A stretch of 64,000 bases of DNA from Paludibacteraceae bacterium (GTDB lineage Bacteria; Bacteroidota; Bacteroidia; Bacteroidales; Paludibacteraceae). This document shows positions 43,732-52,006 of the stretch, one piece after another. The notes under the pieces were generated by a model. The model was not told the DNA's origin. It saw nothing but the letters and a program-made list of their open reading frames with translations, and searched no databases. Each line of letters begins with the position of its first letter. Within the stretch, counting starts at the first letter, position 1. A program made the translations under genes and the position numbers. The stretch lies in contig JAILLP010000009.1 in assembly GCA_024693065.1 (NCBI GenBank), forward strand, positions 37,534-101,533, in the 5' to 3' direction.

Positions 43732-44838
43732 TTAAACAACAAGTTCATAATTGGTTGAGCGTCCGCCCTCGTCAGTCTTGCGCAAGATGAGTTTCACGAT
43801 TAGGTCTTGTATGTCACGCAAAGCCGTATCCTGCGAGCAGTGGTTAATCTTGGCATATTTCTGTGTGGTCAGTTTGCCCTCAAACCCGTCCCAAAGCCGA
43901 TTGATAATCTTGCGTTGCCGCTCGTTTATCTCTGCGTCTTGATGATTACGCCAGAAATCTGCTTTCTGCAGAACCCTTTCAGTTGTTTTTAGAGAATATT
44001 TGAGAGCACCAAGTAATGCCTGCAGAAACCACAGTAGCCATGCGGTGATGTCCGTGTCGCCTTTTTGTGCCAGCTCCAATGCCTCGTAATAAGCTTTTCG
44101 CTGACGCATTATCTCGGAGGAAAGGCTATAGAAACGCTGACTGCTTTGGTCGGCGCGAGCCAGCATCATTTCCGTTATTGTACGAGCCATGCGCCCGTTG
44201 CCGTCATCGAATGGATGAACCGTGACAAACCACAGGTGGGCAATAGCAGCACGAAGTATCGGGTCGGTAGTGTCGTCATTGTTACACCAGTCGATAAATT
44301 GTGACATCATATACGGCACCTCATCGCTTGGCGGAGCCTCAAAGTGTACTTTTTCTCTGCTCATTGGTCCGCTCACCACTTGCATTGGCTCATCACCCAC
44401 ACGCCAATTGGCAACGGTTATCTTGTACCCATCGCTATAACCTGTCGGGAAGAAAGCGGCATGCCAGCCGAACAACCGTTCTTGTGTCAGCGGTTGGTTA
44501 AACGAATGCGTAGCTTCCATGAGCGAATTGACTACACCCTCAGTGTAGTGGTCGGAGCGTTCATTGCTATCAATCCCCAAATGCCGTGCCACACTGCTGC
44601 GCACGCTGTCGACGTTGAGGTTTATTCCTTCAATCTGCGACGAACCGACAATCTCGCTTGTGATGGTTTCCACCTGTTGCGACAGTCCATCAAAACCCAA
44701 TGCCGACATACGCCCAAGCAACTGTCCTTGCATCGTGTGTACCTCTCCAAGAGGAGAAAGCAAAACGCGTGAGTCCCATTCAAATTTTGGAAATTTACTT
44801 TGCTGCCATAAATATATATTTTTCATCATTGTGTCCAT
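43732..44838 (-). CDS. Fic family protein with DUF4172 N-terminus
   Basis: A 368-residue protein: DUF4172-type N-terminal region (FEWDSRVLLSPLGEVHTMQG), inhibitory motif SSQIEG near residue 69, Fic catalytic motif HPFDDGNGRMAR (about residue 210), and a C-terminal helix-turn-helix region (QKYAKINHCSQDTALRDIQD). It likely AMPylates a cell target when released from self-inhibition. It sits between repeat copies and splits a biosynthetic locus. Confidence 0.93.
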   Translation of the reverse strand: MDTMMKNIYLWQQSKFPKFEWDSRVLLSPLGEVHTMQGQLLGRMSALGFDGLSQQVETITSEIVGSSQIEGINLNVDSVRSSVARHLGIDSNERSDHYTEGVVNSLMEATHSFNQPLTQERLFGWHAAFFPTGYSDGYKITVANWRVGDEPMQVVSGPMSREKVHFEAPPSDEVPYMMSQFIDWCNNDDTTDPILRAAIAHLWFVTVHPFDDGNGRMARTITEMMLARADQSSQRFYSLSSEIMRQRKAYYEALELAQKGDTDITAWLLWFLQALLGALKYSLKTTERVLQKADFWRNHQDAEINERQRKIINRLWDGFEGKLTTQKYAKINHCSQDTALRDIQDLIVKLILRKTDEGGRSTNYELVV

Positions 44839-44850
44839 TTTTTCTTTTTA

Positions 44851-44957
44851 CAGCTAAAACTACGTTATTCTCCGCATTTTCGCGACAAATATACGTTTTA
44901 TTCTCCGCAAATTGAGCTTGAGATACAATATGATTCATTTATTGCATTGAATTTAAT
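44851..44957. repeat. 107-bp direct repeat, copy 1 (contains the Fic promoter)
   Basis: Nearly identical to 45011-45118, 161 bp away. Inside it, TTATTCTCCGCA occurs at 44865-44876 and 44898-44909, 33 bp apart. Confidence 0.85.
44886..44893 (-). promoter_or_regulatory. -7 box of the Fic (DUF4172) gene
   Basis: Minus strand TATATTTG, 48 nt before the start, lying between the two TGCGGAGAATAA repeats. In repeat copy 2 the same position reads TATATTTA, so that copy has lost the consensus G. Confidence 0.6.
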
Positions 44958-45010
44958 ACAATATTTACTGCTTGTTTACTATTTATCGATTGACGATTTA
45001 CTGTTCACGA

Positions 45011-45118
45011 CGGCTCAAAACCACGTTATTCTCCGCATTTTCGCGGTAAATATATGTTTTATTCTCCGCAAATTGAGTTTGAGACACAGTATGATTCATT
45101 TATTGCATTGAATTTAAT
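45011..45118. repeat. 107-bp direct repeat, copy 2
   Basis: CGGCTCAAAACCACGTTATT through ATTGCATTGAATTTAAT duplicates 44851-44957 with scattered substitutions. Confidence 0.85.
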
Positions 45119-45138
45119 CCCTTAAGTTCAGCTTCGAA

Positions 45139-45171
45139 AAGTTGTAAAATACGACAACTTTTTTACCTTTG
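45139..45171 (+). promoter_or_regulatory. Toxin-antitoxin promoter with palindromic operator
   Basis: AAGTTGT-N8-ACAACTT (45139-45160) is a perfect inverted repeat. It contains the TTG -33 (45142-45144) and ends just before the -7 box TACCTTTG (45164-45171). This is the usual design of an autoregulated HigBA promoter. Confidence 0.7.
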
Positions 45172-45178
45172 CAAAACG

Positions 45179-45286
45179 TTCAACGGATTCCAAAAGAAAA
45201 CGCAGAAAACTCCGCACAACGAAATAGAAAAGGCACTAAAAATAAAGGAGGCGTATTATGAAGACAAACAATCACAAAATCGTTGA
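45179..45286 (+). pseudogene. C-terminal remnant of a HigB/RelE-type toxin
   Basis: Without any start codon, the frame reads FNGFQKKTQKTPHNEIEKAL followed by KIKEAYYEDKQSQNR and TGA, the standard end of Bacteroidota HigB-type toxins. It overlaps the antitoxin start by 29 bp as intact pairs do. The front of the toxin, roughly 80 codons, is missing, and the promoter is fused seven bases upstream. Confidence 0.75.
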
Positions 45287-45563
45287 TTTCGACGCTGTTC
45301 TCGATGCGAAATTCGGTATGGAAGGCACTAAGGAACGTATGAGAGCAGAGGAAAACGCATATTCCTTCTATTCTGGGAAAATCCTGCAAAATGCGCGGAA
45401 GGATGCAAAAATGACACAAGCGGAATTGGCAGAAAAAGTTCAAACCACTAAGTCATACATCTCTAAGGTGGAAAACGGTGTCATCATACCGAGTGTTGGC
45501 ACTTTTTATAGGATGATTTCTGCGTTGGGAATGAGAGTCGAAGTGGTGAAAACCGTCTGTTGA
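45258..45563 (+). CDS. HigA-type antitoxin (XRE family), orphaned
   Basis: A 101-residue protein with helix-turn-helix QAELAEKVQTTKSYISKVEN and a conserved N-terminal arm (IVDFDAVLDAKFG). A rare clear ribosome-binding site (AAAGGAGG) lies ahead of the ATG, inside the toxin remnant. It should still bind the palindrome at 45139. With its toxin deleted it may act only as a repressor or as protection against related toxins. Confidence 0.85.
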   Translation: MKTNNHKIVDFDAVLDAKFGMEGTKERMRAEENAYSFYSGKILQNARKDAKMTQAELAEKVQTTKSYISKVENGVIIPSVGTFYRMISALGMRVEVVKTVC

Positions 45564-45611
45564 TTATATCACCAAACTTCCTGCGCCTTTCAACTCACAG
45601 GCAAACGTCCC

Positions 45612-45718
45612 CAAATAGTAAATAGTCAAACAATAAATAGCTAAATAGGGAAATAGGAAAATCGTAAATGACTGAATGGGAAAATAGTAAATTGTAAATA
45701 GCTAAATAGTAAATATAC
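45612..45718. repeat. AT-rich degenerate repeat (AAATAGT/TAAATAG units)
   Basis: At least ten imperfect 7-8-bp units between the HigA stop and the 45702 gene, supplying that gene's stop codon. Opposite orientation to 39417-39495. Confidence 0.65.
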
Positions 45719-46313
45719 TCGTTTCCCACTCCCTCAAAGCCCCCTCACCATCCAAGGAGAGGGCGAACATCTTGACGGAGAGCTGTCCGTCCCAATAGTC
45801 ACACCACCCGAAAATCTGATGATCCACCTCCTTCTCAGGCAGGAAAGCACACTCGGAGAGGGCAATGGCGGTCTTAGGCTCGAAGGATTTCGTCACGTAA
45901 CAGGTGGATTCTCCCATGATTTTGTGGCGGATGGCGATCTCCCCCGTCACGATATTGGAGAGGGTGTAGACGAAGACGGCCGGACTTGGGAAGTAGTTGT
46001 CGGCGGACTGTATCGTCTGCTGGTAGGTCTGGTCATCGTCCAGCGAACCGGAGCGCGACATCAGTACGACGGACCAATTGCGCTTAGGCTCCTCAGGGGT
46101 GAGCCCCAACTTGCCCATCAACAACTCCGCACCCAGGAAACCTGCCTTGCATAGGTTGTCCATCTTGAAGAACTTAGGGTATTGGAAGCCTAAGGAATAG
46201 TAGATGTTCGTGAGCCATGGCTTACCCTCCTCCACCTGGATGGGGAGGTTGTCTCCATTCAGCTTAACCTCCTTGTCGGAGATCGAGACGAACGCCTTCA
46301 CATACGCTTTCAT
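45702..46313 (-). CDS. Ketoacyl synthase-like protein (short)
   Basis: A 203-residue protein with VVLMSRSGSLDDD and FPSPAVFVYTLSNIVTGEIA, then IRHKIMGEST, resembling the N-terminal half of chain-length-factor/Ketoacyl-synt_2 proteins, without a KS nucleophile Cys in the expected motif. Such short 3-oxoacyl-synthase-like genes accompany aryl-polyene/flexirubin-type loci, so it probably belongs with the ACP-KS-CLF operon 2.2 kb downstream. It is coupled by 4 bp to the HAD gene upstream. Confidence 0.6.
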   Translation of the reverse strand: MKAYVKAFVSISDKEVKLNGDNLPIQVEEGKPWLTNIYYSLGFQYPKFFKMDNLCKAGFLGAELLMGKLGLTPEEPKRNWSVVLMSRSGSLDDDQTYQQTIQSADNYFPSPAVFVYTLSNIVTGEIAIRHKIMGESTCYVTKSFEPKTAIALSECAFLPEKEVDHQIFGWCDYWDGQLSVKMFALSLDGEGALREWETSIFTI

Positions 46314-47119
46314 GACAGAATGAATTCGTTTACGACGTTGGCTACTCCGTTCTCATCATTGGTGGCGGTCACGTAGTTGGCGGACTCCTTCACCACCTCT
46401 TGCGCATTGCCCATGGCGACGCCCAAGCCTGCGTATTTGATCATGGAGAGGTCATTGAAGCCATCTCCGCAAGCGATCATTTCGTCTTTTGTTAATCCTA
46501 TGATATTCAATAATTTACTCAGCGAATACGCCTTATCGATGTTTTGTGGCATGATTTCGAGGAAGAAAGGCTCGGAACGGTAGACGTTCAGGCGGTCGCC
46601 ATACTCCTTGCACATGTCCTGCTCCACCTCGGCGAGGTAGTCGCCATCGCCCACCATCAGGCATTTGGTCACGGGTTTCGTGATCTGCGCCACGAAGTTG
46701 TCCACCTTGCGCACCGGCATCTTGTTGATGCGCGCCTCGATGGCCACGTACTGGTCCTCTTCGTTCTCCGTGATGATGGAGTCATCCTTGTAGGTGACGA
46801 TGGTCACGCCATGCTCCTTGGAGGATTGGTAAAGCTTCGAGAGCTCGTCCATCGGCAGGACGGTCTCATAGACCACCTCCTTGGTCTGGTAATTGGTGAT
46901 GACGGCTCCGTTGAAGGAGAGGATATAGCCGCCGAACTTGTCCAATTCGATCTCATCAGCGATCGGTACGATGCCAGGCGTAGGCCGGCCGGAAGCCAGG
47001 ACCACGATCACACCATGCTCCTGCGCCTCGTGCAGCGCCTGCTTGGTCTCCTTGGTGATCTCCTTCTTAGAGTTGGTCAACGTACCGTCGATATCCAATA
47101 CTAAAACCTTGTAATCCAT
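46310..47119 (-). CDS. Cof-type HAD-IIB hydrolase
   Basis: About 269 residues: motif I LVLDIDGTLTNSKKE, motif II VVLASGRP, motif IV ACGDGFNDLSMIKYAG, with the C2B cap of Cof/YbjI-like phosphatases. I start it at ATG 47119, 11 bases after the NUDIX stop; the longer frame from 47149 adds ten unlikely residues. Sugar-phosphate or flavin-type substrates are usual; not predictable here. Confidence 0.92.
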   Translation of the reverse strand: MDYKVLVLDIDGTLTNSKKEITKETKQALHEAQEHGVIVVLASGRPTPGIVPIADEIELDKFGGYILSFNGAVITNYQTKEVVYETVLPMDELSKLYQSSKEHGVTIVTYKDDSIITENEEDQYVAIEARINKMPVRKVDNFVAQITKPVTKCLMVGDGDYLAEVEQDMCKEYGDRLNVYRSEPFFLEIMPQNIDKAYSLSKLLNIIGLTKDEMIACGDGFNDLSMIKYAGLGVAMGNAQEVVKESANYVTATNDENGVANVVNEFILS

Positions 47120-47129
47120 GCTTTTATGT

Positions 47130-47639
47130 CTATTTGGAAGTGATAGCACCCACTTCCTTCAGCTTCTTGAAATCCAGTTCGAAATTAGGGGTGAAGACAT
47201 CCTTGCCGAGGCTCTCCTCGATCTCAGAGATCTTCCAGAACCTGCCGTCCACCACCTCGGAATGGTCTGGCTGCGGTTCTCCGTCATACGTGATGCGGTG
47301 CACGTAGATCATCTCACGCTCCCTCGGGCTTTCCCAGATGTAGTTAAAGAGACGTTCGGGTTGGATATTCTCCAGCCCCAGCTCCTCGCGCGCCTCGCGC
47401 AGCAGGGCGATCTCGACGCTCTCGCCGAAGTCGATGTGGCCACCCACCGCGGTGTCCCACTTGCCGGGTTGGATATCCTTCCAATCGGCGCGTTTCTGCA
47501 TGTATAGGTCACCCTCCTTGTTGAAGACGTGCAGGTGCACGGCCGCATGGAGTATCTTGGAACCGTTGTGGCACTCTTGGCGAGTGGCCCGGTCTATTAC
47601 GTTACCATCCTCATCGATGACAGGGAAATATTCAACCAT
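47130..47639 (-). CDS. NUDIX hydrolase (IPP isomerase-like/YfcD-type)
   Basis: A 169-residue protein with a complete Nudix box, GHIDFGESVEIALLREAREE followed by LGL, preceded by HAAVHLHVFNKEGDLYMQKR. It hydrolyses a nucleoside-diphosphate-linked substrate of unknown identity. It is co-directional with the HAD gene downstream. Confidence 0.92.
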   Translation of the reverse strand: MVEYFPVIDEDGNVIDRATRQECHNGSKILHAAVHLHVFNKEGDLYMQKRADWKDIQPGKWDTAVGGHIDFGESVEIALLREAREELGLENIQPERLFNYIWESPREREMIYVHRITYDGEPQPDHSEVVDGRFWKISEIEESLGKDVFTPNFELDFKKLKEVGAITSK

Positions 47640-47641
47640 CT

Positions 47642-47672
47642 TTAGAGTTAAGAATTAAGAGTTAAGAATTAA
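47642..47672. repeat. Tandem GTTAAGAATTAA repeat
   Basis: AGAGTTAAGAATTA occurs twice, 14 bp apart, between the hisF stop and the NUDIX start. Confidence 0.6.
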
Positions 47673-47686
47673 AAAGCGTCGATTAC

Positions 47687-48448
47687 TTATACGATACGCA
47701 TTGGGATCCCTTCCTTCGCGAGGTATTGCTTCAGGTCTGGGATAGCGATCTCATGAAAGTGGAAGATGGAGGCCGCCAAGGCAGCGTCCGCCTTTCCTTG
47801 CTCGAAGACGTCCTTGAAGTGCTCCATGTTGCCTGCGCCGCCTGAGGCGATGACAGGGATGGATAGGCTATCGGATAGCTTGGCGAGCGCCTCATTGGCG
47901 AAGCCTTGCTTCACACCGTCATGGTTCATGCTGGTGAAGAGGATCTCACCCGCGCCACGCTCCTGCGCCTCTTTCGCCCAGGAGAAGAGTTTCTTCTCGG
48001 TCGGCACACGTCCGCCGTTCAGGTAGCAGGTCCATTCGCCGCTCTCGTCCAGCTTGGCGTCGATGGCCACCGTGCAGACTTGGCTGCCGAAGTTCTTCGC
48101 CACCTCCGAGATCAGGTCAGGGTTCTTGATCGCCGCGGAGTTGATGGATACCTTATCCGCACCTGCCCCCAATAGCGTATCCACATCCTTCAGCTCATGG
48201 ATGCCACCACCCACCGTGAAGGGGATGGAGATATGGGCGGCGATGCGCTTCACCAAGTCCACGAAGGTCTTGCGCCCCTCGTGCGAGGCGGTGATGTCGA
48301 GGAAGACAAGCTCGTCAGCGCCTTGGCGGCTATATTCCGCGCCCAGCTCAACAGGGTCGCCCACATTGCGTATATTCACGAAGTTGATGCCTTTGACGGT
48401 CTGCCCGTCTTTGATGTCAAGGCAAGGTATGATACGTTTCGCTAGCAT
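47687..48448 (-). CDS. hisF: Imidazole glycerol phosphate synthase cyclase subunit
   Basis: A 253-residue TIM barrel: [19 protein letters not shown] with the first catalytic Asp, [24 protein letters not shown] with the second catalytic Asp, and [13 protein letters not shown]. It forms IGP and AICAR with ammonia from HisH. Overlaps hisH by 7 bp. Confidence 0.97.
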   Translation of the reverse strand: MLAKRIIPCLDIKDGQTVKGINFVNIRNVGDPVELGAEYSRQGADELVFLDITASHEGRKTFVDLVKRIAAHISIPFTVGGGIHELKDVDTLLGAGADKVSINSAAIKNPDLISEVAKNFGSQVCTVAIDAKLDESGEWTCYLNGGRVPTEKKLFSWAKEAQERGAGEILFTSMNHDGVKQGFANEALAKLSDSLSIPVIASGGAGNMEHFKDVFEQGKADAALAASIFHFHEIAIPDLKQYLAKEGIPMRIV

Positions 48449-49044
48449 AATTCCAAGAAGTTTTTCAAAACCGTTTCGCCCACCGAGCCACTCTTTTCAG
48501 GGTGGAACTGCACCGCATAGAAATTCTCTTTAGCGAGCGCGGCGCTGTATGGGTGGATATAGTCTGTCGTGGCGATGGTGTCTTTGCCTACCGTAGCGTA
48601 GTAGCTGTGCACGTAGTAGAAGTACGGGTCGGCCGGCAAGCCCTTGAAGAGAGGGTTCTCCTTCGCCGCCACGGTGTTCCAGCCCATGTGGGGCACCTTG
48701 CTGATGTGTGCGTCAGGGATGAACAGTTTCACCTCCTCATCGAAGATGCCGAGGCACTCCACATTGCCGGAGGCCGCCTCCTCGGAGGATTTGCACATGA
48801 GTTGCATGCCGATGCAGATGCCCAACGTAGGCTGTTTCAAGCCACGGATCACCTCGTCCAGACGGTGCTCACGGAGGTAACGCATGGTCGTCTCCGCCTC
48901 ACCCACACCCGGGAAAATCACCTTGTCGGCACGTTGTATCTTCTCGATGTCGCCCGTGATCTCCGCCTCCACGCCTAAGCGCTTCATCGCATAGTCTACC
49001 GAAAAGATATTACCCGCGTTGTATTTAATGATCACTACTTTCAT
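48442..49044 (-). CDS. hisH: Imidazole glycerol phosphate synthase glutaminase subunit
   Basis: A 200-residue class I amidotransferase: nucleophile Cys in [10 protein letters not shown], catalytic His and Glu in VQFHPEKS. It supplies ammonia to HisF. Coupled to thrC by a 4-bp overlap, so threonine and histidine genes share a transcript. Confidence 0.97.
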   Translation of the reverse strand: MKVVIIKYNAGNIFSVDYAMKRLGVEAEITGDIEKIQRADKVIFPGVGEAETTMRYLREHRLDEVIRGLKQPTLGICIGMQLMCKSSEEAASGNVECLGIFDEEVKLFIPDAHISKVPHMGWNTVAAKENPLFKGLPADPYFYYVHSYYATVGKDTIATTDYIHPYSAALAKENFYAVQFHPEKSGSVGETVLKNFLELC

Positions 49045-50339
49045 TGCGCCATTAGATAGGATTTGAATGTCTCGAATGTCTTAGGCAATTCGATGCTTTG
49101 CTTCTTACCCTTCATGAACTCCTGCAGCTTGGCAGGGATCACGACAGGCTCTCCGATGATCGCCTCCACAGTGTCCTTGAACTTAGCCGGATGGGCCGTC
49201 TCCAGGAAGACACCCACCTCATTCGGCTTCAGGTACTCGCACAACGCGCGGTAGCCCACCGCGCCGTGAGGGTCGAGGAGGTATTTATGTTGTTGGTAAC
49301 AATTCTTCAGTGTCTCACGGATCTGCTCGTCCGTGTAGGTGCAACCTGCGATGTCCTTGCAGATGGCCTCGTGCGAACCGTAGAGCGCCAACACGCGAGC
49401 GAAGTTGCTTGGGTCGCCCACATCCATGGCGTTGGCGATGGTCTGGACGGAAGGTTTCGGCTCGTATTTGCCGCTCTTCAAGTAGTTGAAGAAGATATCG
49501 TTGCGGTTGTTGGCCGCGATGAATCGGCTGACCGGCATGCCCATGCGCTTACCGAAGAGGCCTGCGGTGATGTTACCGAAGTTGCCCGAAGGCACACAGA
49601 TTACGATGTTATCCTTGATGCCCAACTTATGCAATTGCGCCACTGCGTAGAAGTAGTAGAACGCCTGCGGCAAGAAACGGGCCACGTTGATCGAATTGGC
49701 GGAAGTAAGCTTCATGTGGTTGTTCAGGTCCTTATCCATGAAGGCGGACTTCACAAGCGCCTGGCAATCGTCGAACACGCCGTCGATCTCCAAGGCGGTG
49801 ATGTTCTTGCCCAAGGTAGTGAATTGGCACTCCTGGATCGGGCTCACCTTCCCTTTCGGGTAGAGCACGTAGACGTGGATACCCTCCACACCGAGGAATC
49901 CGTTCGCCACAGCCGAACCCGTGTCGCCGGAGGTAGCCACCAGCACGTTCACCTCCTTCTGGCCCTCCTTCTTGATGAAGTAGCCCAACAGACGGGACAT
50001 GAAGCGGGCGCCCACGTCCTTGAACGCCAAGGTAGGTCCGTGGAAGAGCTCCAGGCTGAAAATATGGTCGTTGACGTGCACCAGAGGCACATCGAAGCTC
50101 AAAGTGTCATACACGATCTTCTTCAGCGACTCCGCGTCCACATCCTCCCCAAAGAAGGCGTCCGCCACCACGTAGGCGATCTCTTGGAAAGACATGTCCT
50201 TCATCTTATCGAAGAAGGAAGCAGGTAACTGTTTGATTACTTCGGGCATGAACAAGCCCCTGTCAGAGGCCAATCCCTTCACCACCGCCTCTTGCAGCGT
50301 GGCTTTGTCCGCTTGTTTGTTGGTACTGTAGTACTTCAT
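49041..50339 (-). CDS. thrC: Threonine synthase
   Basis: A 432-residue PLP enzyme. The N-terminal MKYYSTNKQADKATLQEAVV is typical; the PLP lysine lies in FHGPTLAFKDVGARFMSRLL, and ATSGDTGSAVANGF binds the cofactor phosphate. It converts homoserine phosphate to threonine. First gene of a thrC-hisH-hisF operon. Confidence 0.97.
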   Translation of the reverse strand: MKYYSTNKQADKATLQEAVVKGLASDRGLFMPEVIKQLPASFFDKMKDMSFQEIAYVVADAFFGEDVDAESLKKIVYDTLSFDVPLVHVNDHIFSLELFHGPTLAFKDVGARFMSRLLGYFIKKEGQKEVNVLVATSGDTGSAVANGFLGVEGIHVYVLYPKGKVSPIQECQFTTLGKNITALEIDGVFDDCQALVKSAFMDKDLNNHMKLTSANSINVARFLPQAFYYFYAVAQLHKLGIKDNIVICVPSGNFGNITAGLFGKRMGMPVSRFIAANNRNDIFFNYLKSGKYEPKPSVQTIANAMDVGDPSNFARVLALYGSHEAICKDIAGCTYTDEQIRETLKNCYQQHKYLLDPHGAVGYRALCEYLKPNEVGVFLETAHPAKFKDTVEAIIGEPVVIPAKLQEFMKGKKQSIELPKTFETFKSYLMAQ

Positions 50340-50376
50340 ATTATCGAATCAATTATTGCGCAAAAAAATTCCGGCG

Positions 50377-50384
50377 CAAAGATA
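50377..50384 (-). promoter_or_regulatory. -7 box of the thrC-hisH-hisF operon
   Basis: Minus strand TATCTTTG, 37 nt before the start codon; no clear TTG at the usual distance. Confidence 0.45.
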
Positions 50385-50593
50385 CTCATAAAAAACGATA
50401 TAGATATCACCCTTAAAACGATTTACATTCAATATCGACCATTTCCGGGAAGGAAAGATTCACAGGTGGTGACCCCATAAAGGATAATGATTTATCCCAA
50501 CCCTCCTTTATATCCTCAGACCCCCAGACATTGACGGATGGTTTCCGTTATCTACACATGTCCGCTTGAATTTTTGCATATACTGAACTTTTT

Positions 50594-50624
50594 TTGTGAT
50601 AACCAACAAATTCAATTAAATTTG
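50594..50624 (+). promoter_or_regulatory. Promoter of the paaK operon
   Basis: TTG (50594-50596), 20 bases, TAAATTTG (50617-50624). The 50340-50686 gap holds only these divergent promoters. Confidence 0.7.
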
Positions 50625-50686
50625 CAAGCGATAATGAAAAACATGAATGTGAAATCCGTTGTTCGAAACGGGCAAAAAATATCAAA

Positions 50687-51994
50687 ATGACTGAAAAGTA
50701 TTGGGAAGAAGAGATTGAGACGATGAGTCGTGCTGATCTCGAAAAACTCCAGTTGGAGCGTTTGAAAAAAACAGTGGCGCATGCGTCAAACTCGCCGTTC
50801 TATAAGAAATTATTCGCGGAGAAGGGTCTTTCCGCTGATTCCATTAAGACCTTGGACGACCTGAAGAAGTTCCCGTTCACCACGAAGGAGGATCTTCGTA
50901 ACAACTATCCTTTCGGACTCGCCGCTGTGCCGATGGATGATATCGTGCGTCTCCACTCTTCCAGCGGTACCACCGGTAATCCGACCGTGGTGCTCCACAC
51001 CAAGAATGACCTCGACGCTTGGGCGAACCAGGTGGCGCGCTGCATGTACATGGTGGGTGTGCGCAAGTCGGATGTCTTCCAGAACACTTCGGGCTACGGA
51101 ATGTTCACGGGCGGTCTCGGCTACCAATATGGTGCGGAGCTCTTGGGCTGCTTGACGGTCCCTGCCGCAGCCGGTAACAGCAAACGTCAGATCAAGTTCA
51201 TCCGTGACTTCGGTACCACGGTTCTCCATACCATCCCAAGCTACGCTACCCGCTTGGCGGAGGTCTTCCAAGAGGAGGGGCTGGACCCTCGCAAGGACTC
51301 TAAGCTGAAGATCATGTGCGTGGGCGCTGAGCCTCACTCTGAGGAACAACGGAAGCGTATCGAGGAACTCCTTGGATTGAAGGCTTATAACTGCTTTGGT
51401 ATGTCCGAGATGAACGGTCCGGGTGTCGCTTTCGAATGCCAGGAGCAGAATGGTCTGCACATATGGGAGGATATGGTGATCGTTGAAATCATCAACCCTG
51501 AGACATTGGAGCCGGTGAAAGATGGCGAGGTGGGCGAGATGGTGCTGACGACCCTCCGTCGTGAGGCGATGCCTTTGATCCGCTACCGCACACGCGACCT
51601 TACCAGCTTCATGCCGGGCGAGTGTCCTTGCGGTAGAACCCACAGGAGAATCTCCCGTATCAAGGGACGTTCCGACGATATGATGATCGTGAAGGGTGTG
51701 AATATCTTCCCGATCCAGATTGAACGTATCCTAATGAACTTCAAGGAGTTGGGTATGAACTACCTCATCACAATAGACACGGTCGGCAACAACGACGAGA
51801 TGTTGGTGGAGGTGGAATTGGGTGACCTGCACACGGACGACTTCACGAAGCTGCAGTCCCTCACAAAGGAGATCACCCGTCAACTCAAGGACGAGATCCT
51901 GCTGACCCCTAAGGTGAAACTGGTGGAGAAGGGTTCTTTGCCAGTGTCTGAAGGAAAAGCGGTGAGAGTGAAAGATTTAAGGAAAAACCACTAA
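50687..51994 (+). CDS. paaK: Phenylacetate-CoA ligase
   Basis: A 435-residue adenylate-forming enzyme. The phosphate-binding loop is HSSSGTTGNPTVVLHT; YNCFGMSEMNGPG and YRTRDLTSF are the usual core motifs, and the C-terminal lid domain starts at RIKGRSDDMMIVKGVNIFP. In Bacteroidales such ligases, encoded with ACT-domain proteins, are linked to aryl-acid (phenylacetate, indole-acetate) activation from amino-acid fermentation. Confidence 0.95.
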   Translation: MTEKYWEEEIETMSRADLEKLQLERLKKTVAHASNSPFYKKLFAEKGLSADSIKTLDDLKKFPFTTKEDLRNNYPFGLAAVPMDDIVRLHSSSGTTGNPTVVLHTKNDLDAWANQVARCMYMVGVRKSDVFQNTSGYGMFTGGLGYQYGAELLGCLTVPAAAGNSKRQIKFIRDFGTTVLHTIPSYATRLAEVFQEEGLDPRKDSKLKIMCVGAEPHSEEQRKRIEELLGLKAYNCFGMSEMNGPGVAFECQEQNGLHIWEDMVIVEIINPETLEPVKDGEVGEMVLTTLRREAMPLIRYRTRDLTSFMPGECPCGRTHRRISRIKGRSDDMMIVKGVNIFPIQIERILMNFKELGMNYLITIDTVGNNDEMLVEVELGDLHTDDFTKLQSLTKEITRQLKDEILLTPKVKLVEKGSLPVSEGKAVRVKDLRKNH

Positions 51995-52006
51995 TAGAGA
52001 TATACT

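Noticed and set aside
49098..50228. Plus-strand frame of 376 codons opposite thrC
   Set aside because: Antisense shadow; His/Val/Arg-rich with no recognisable domain.
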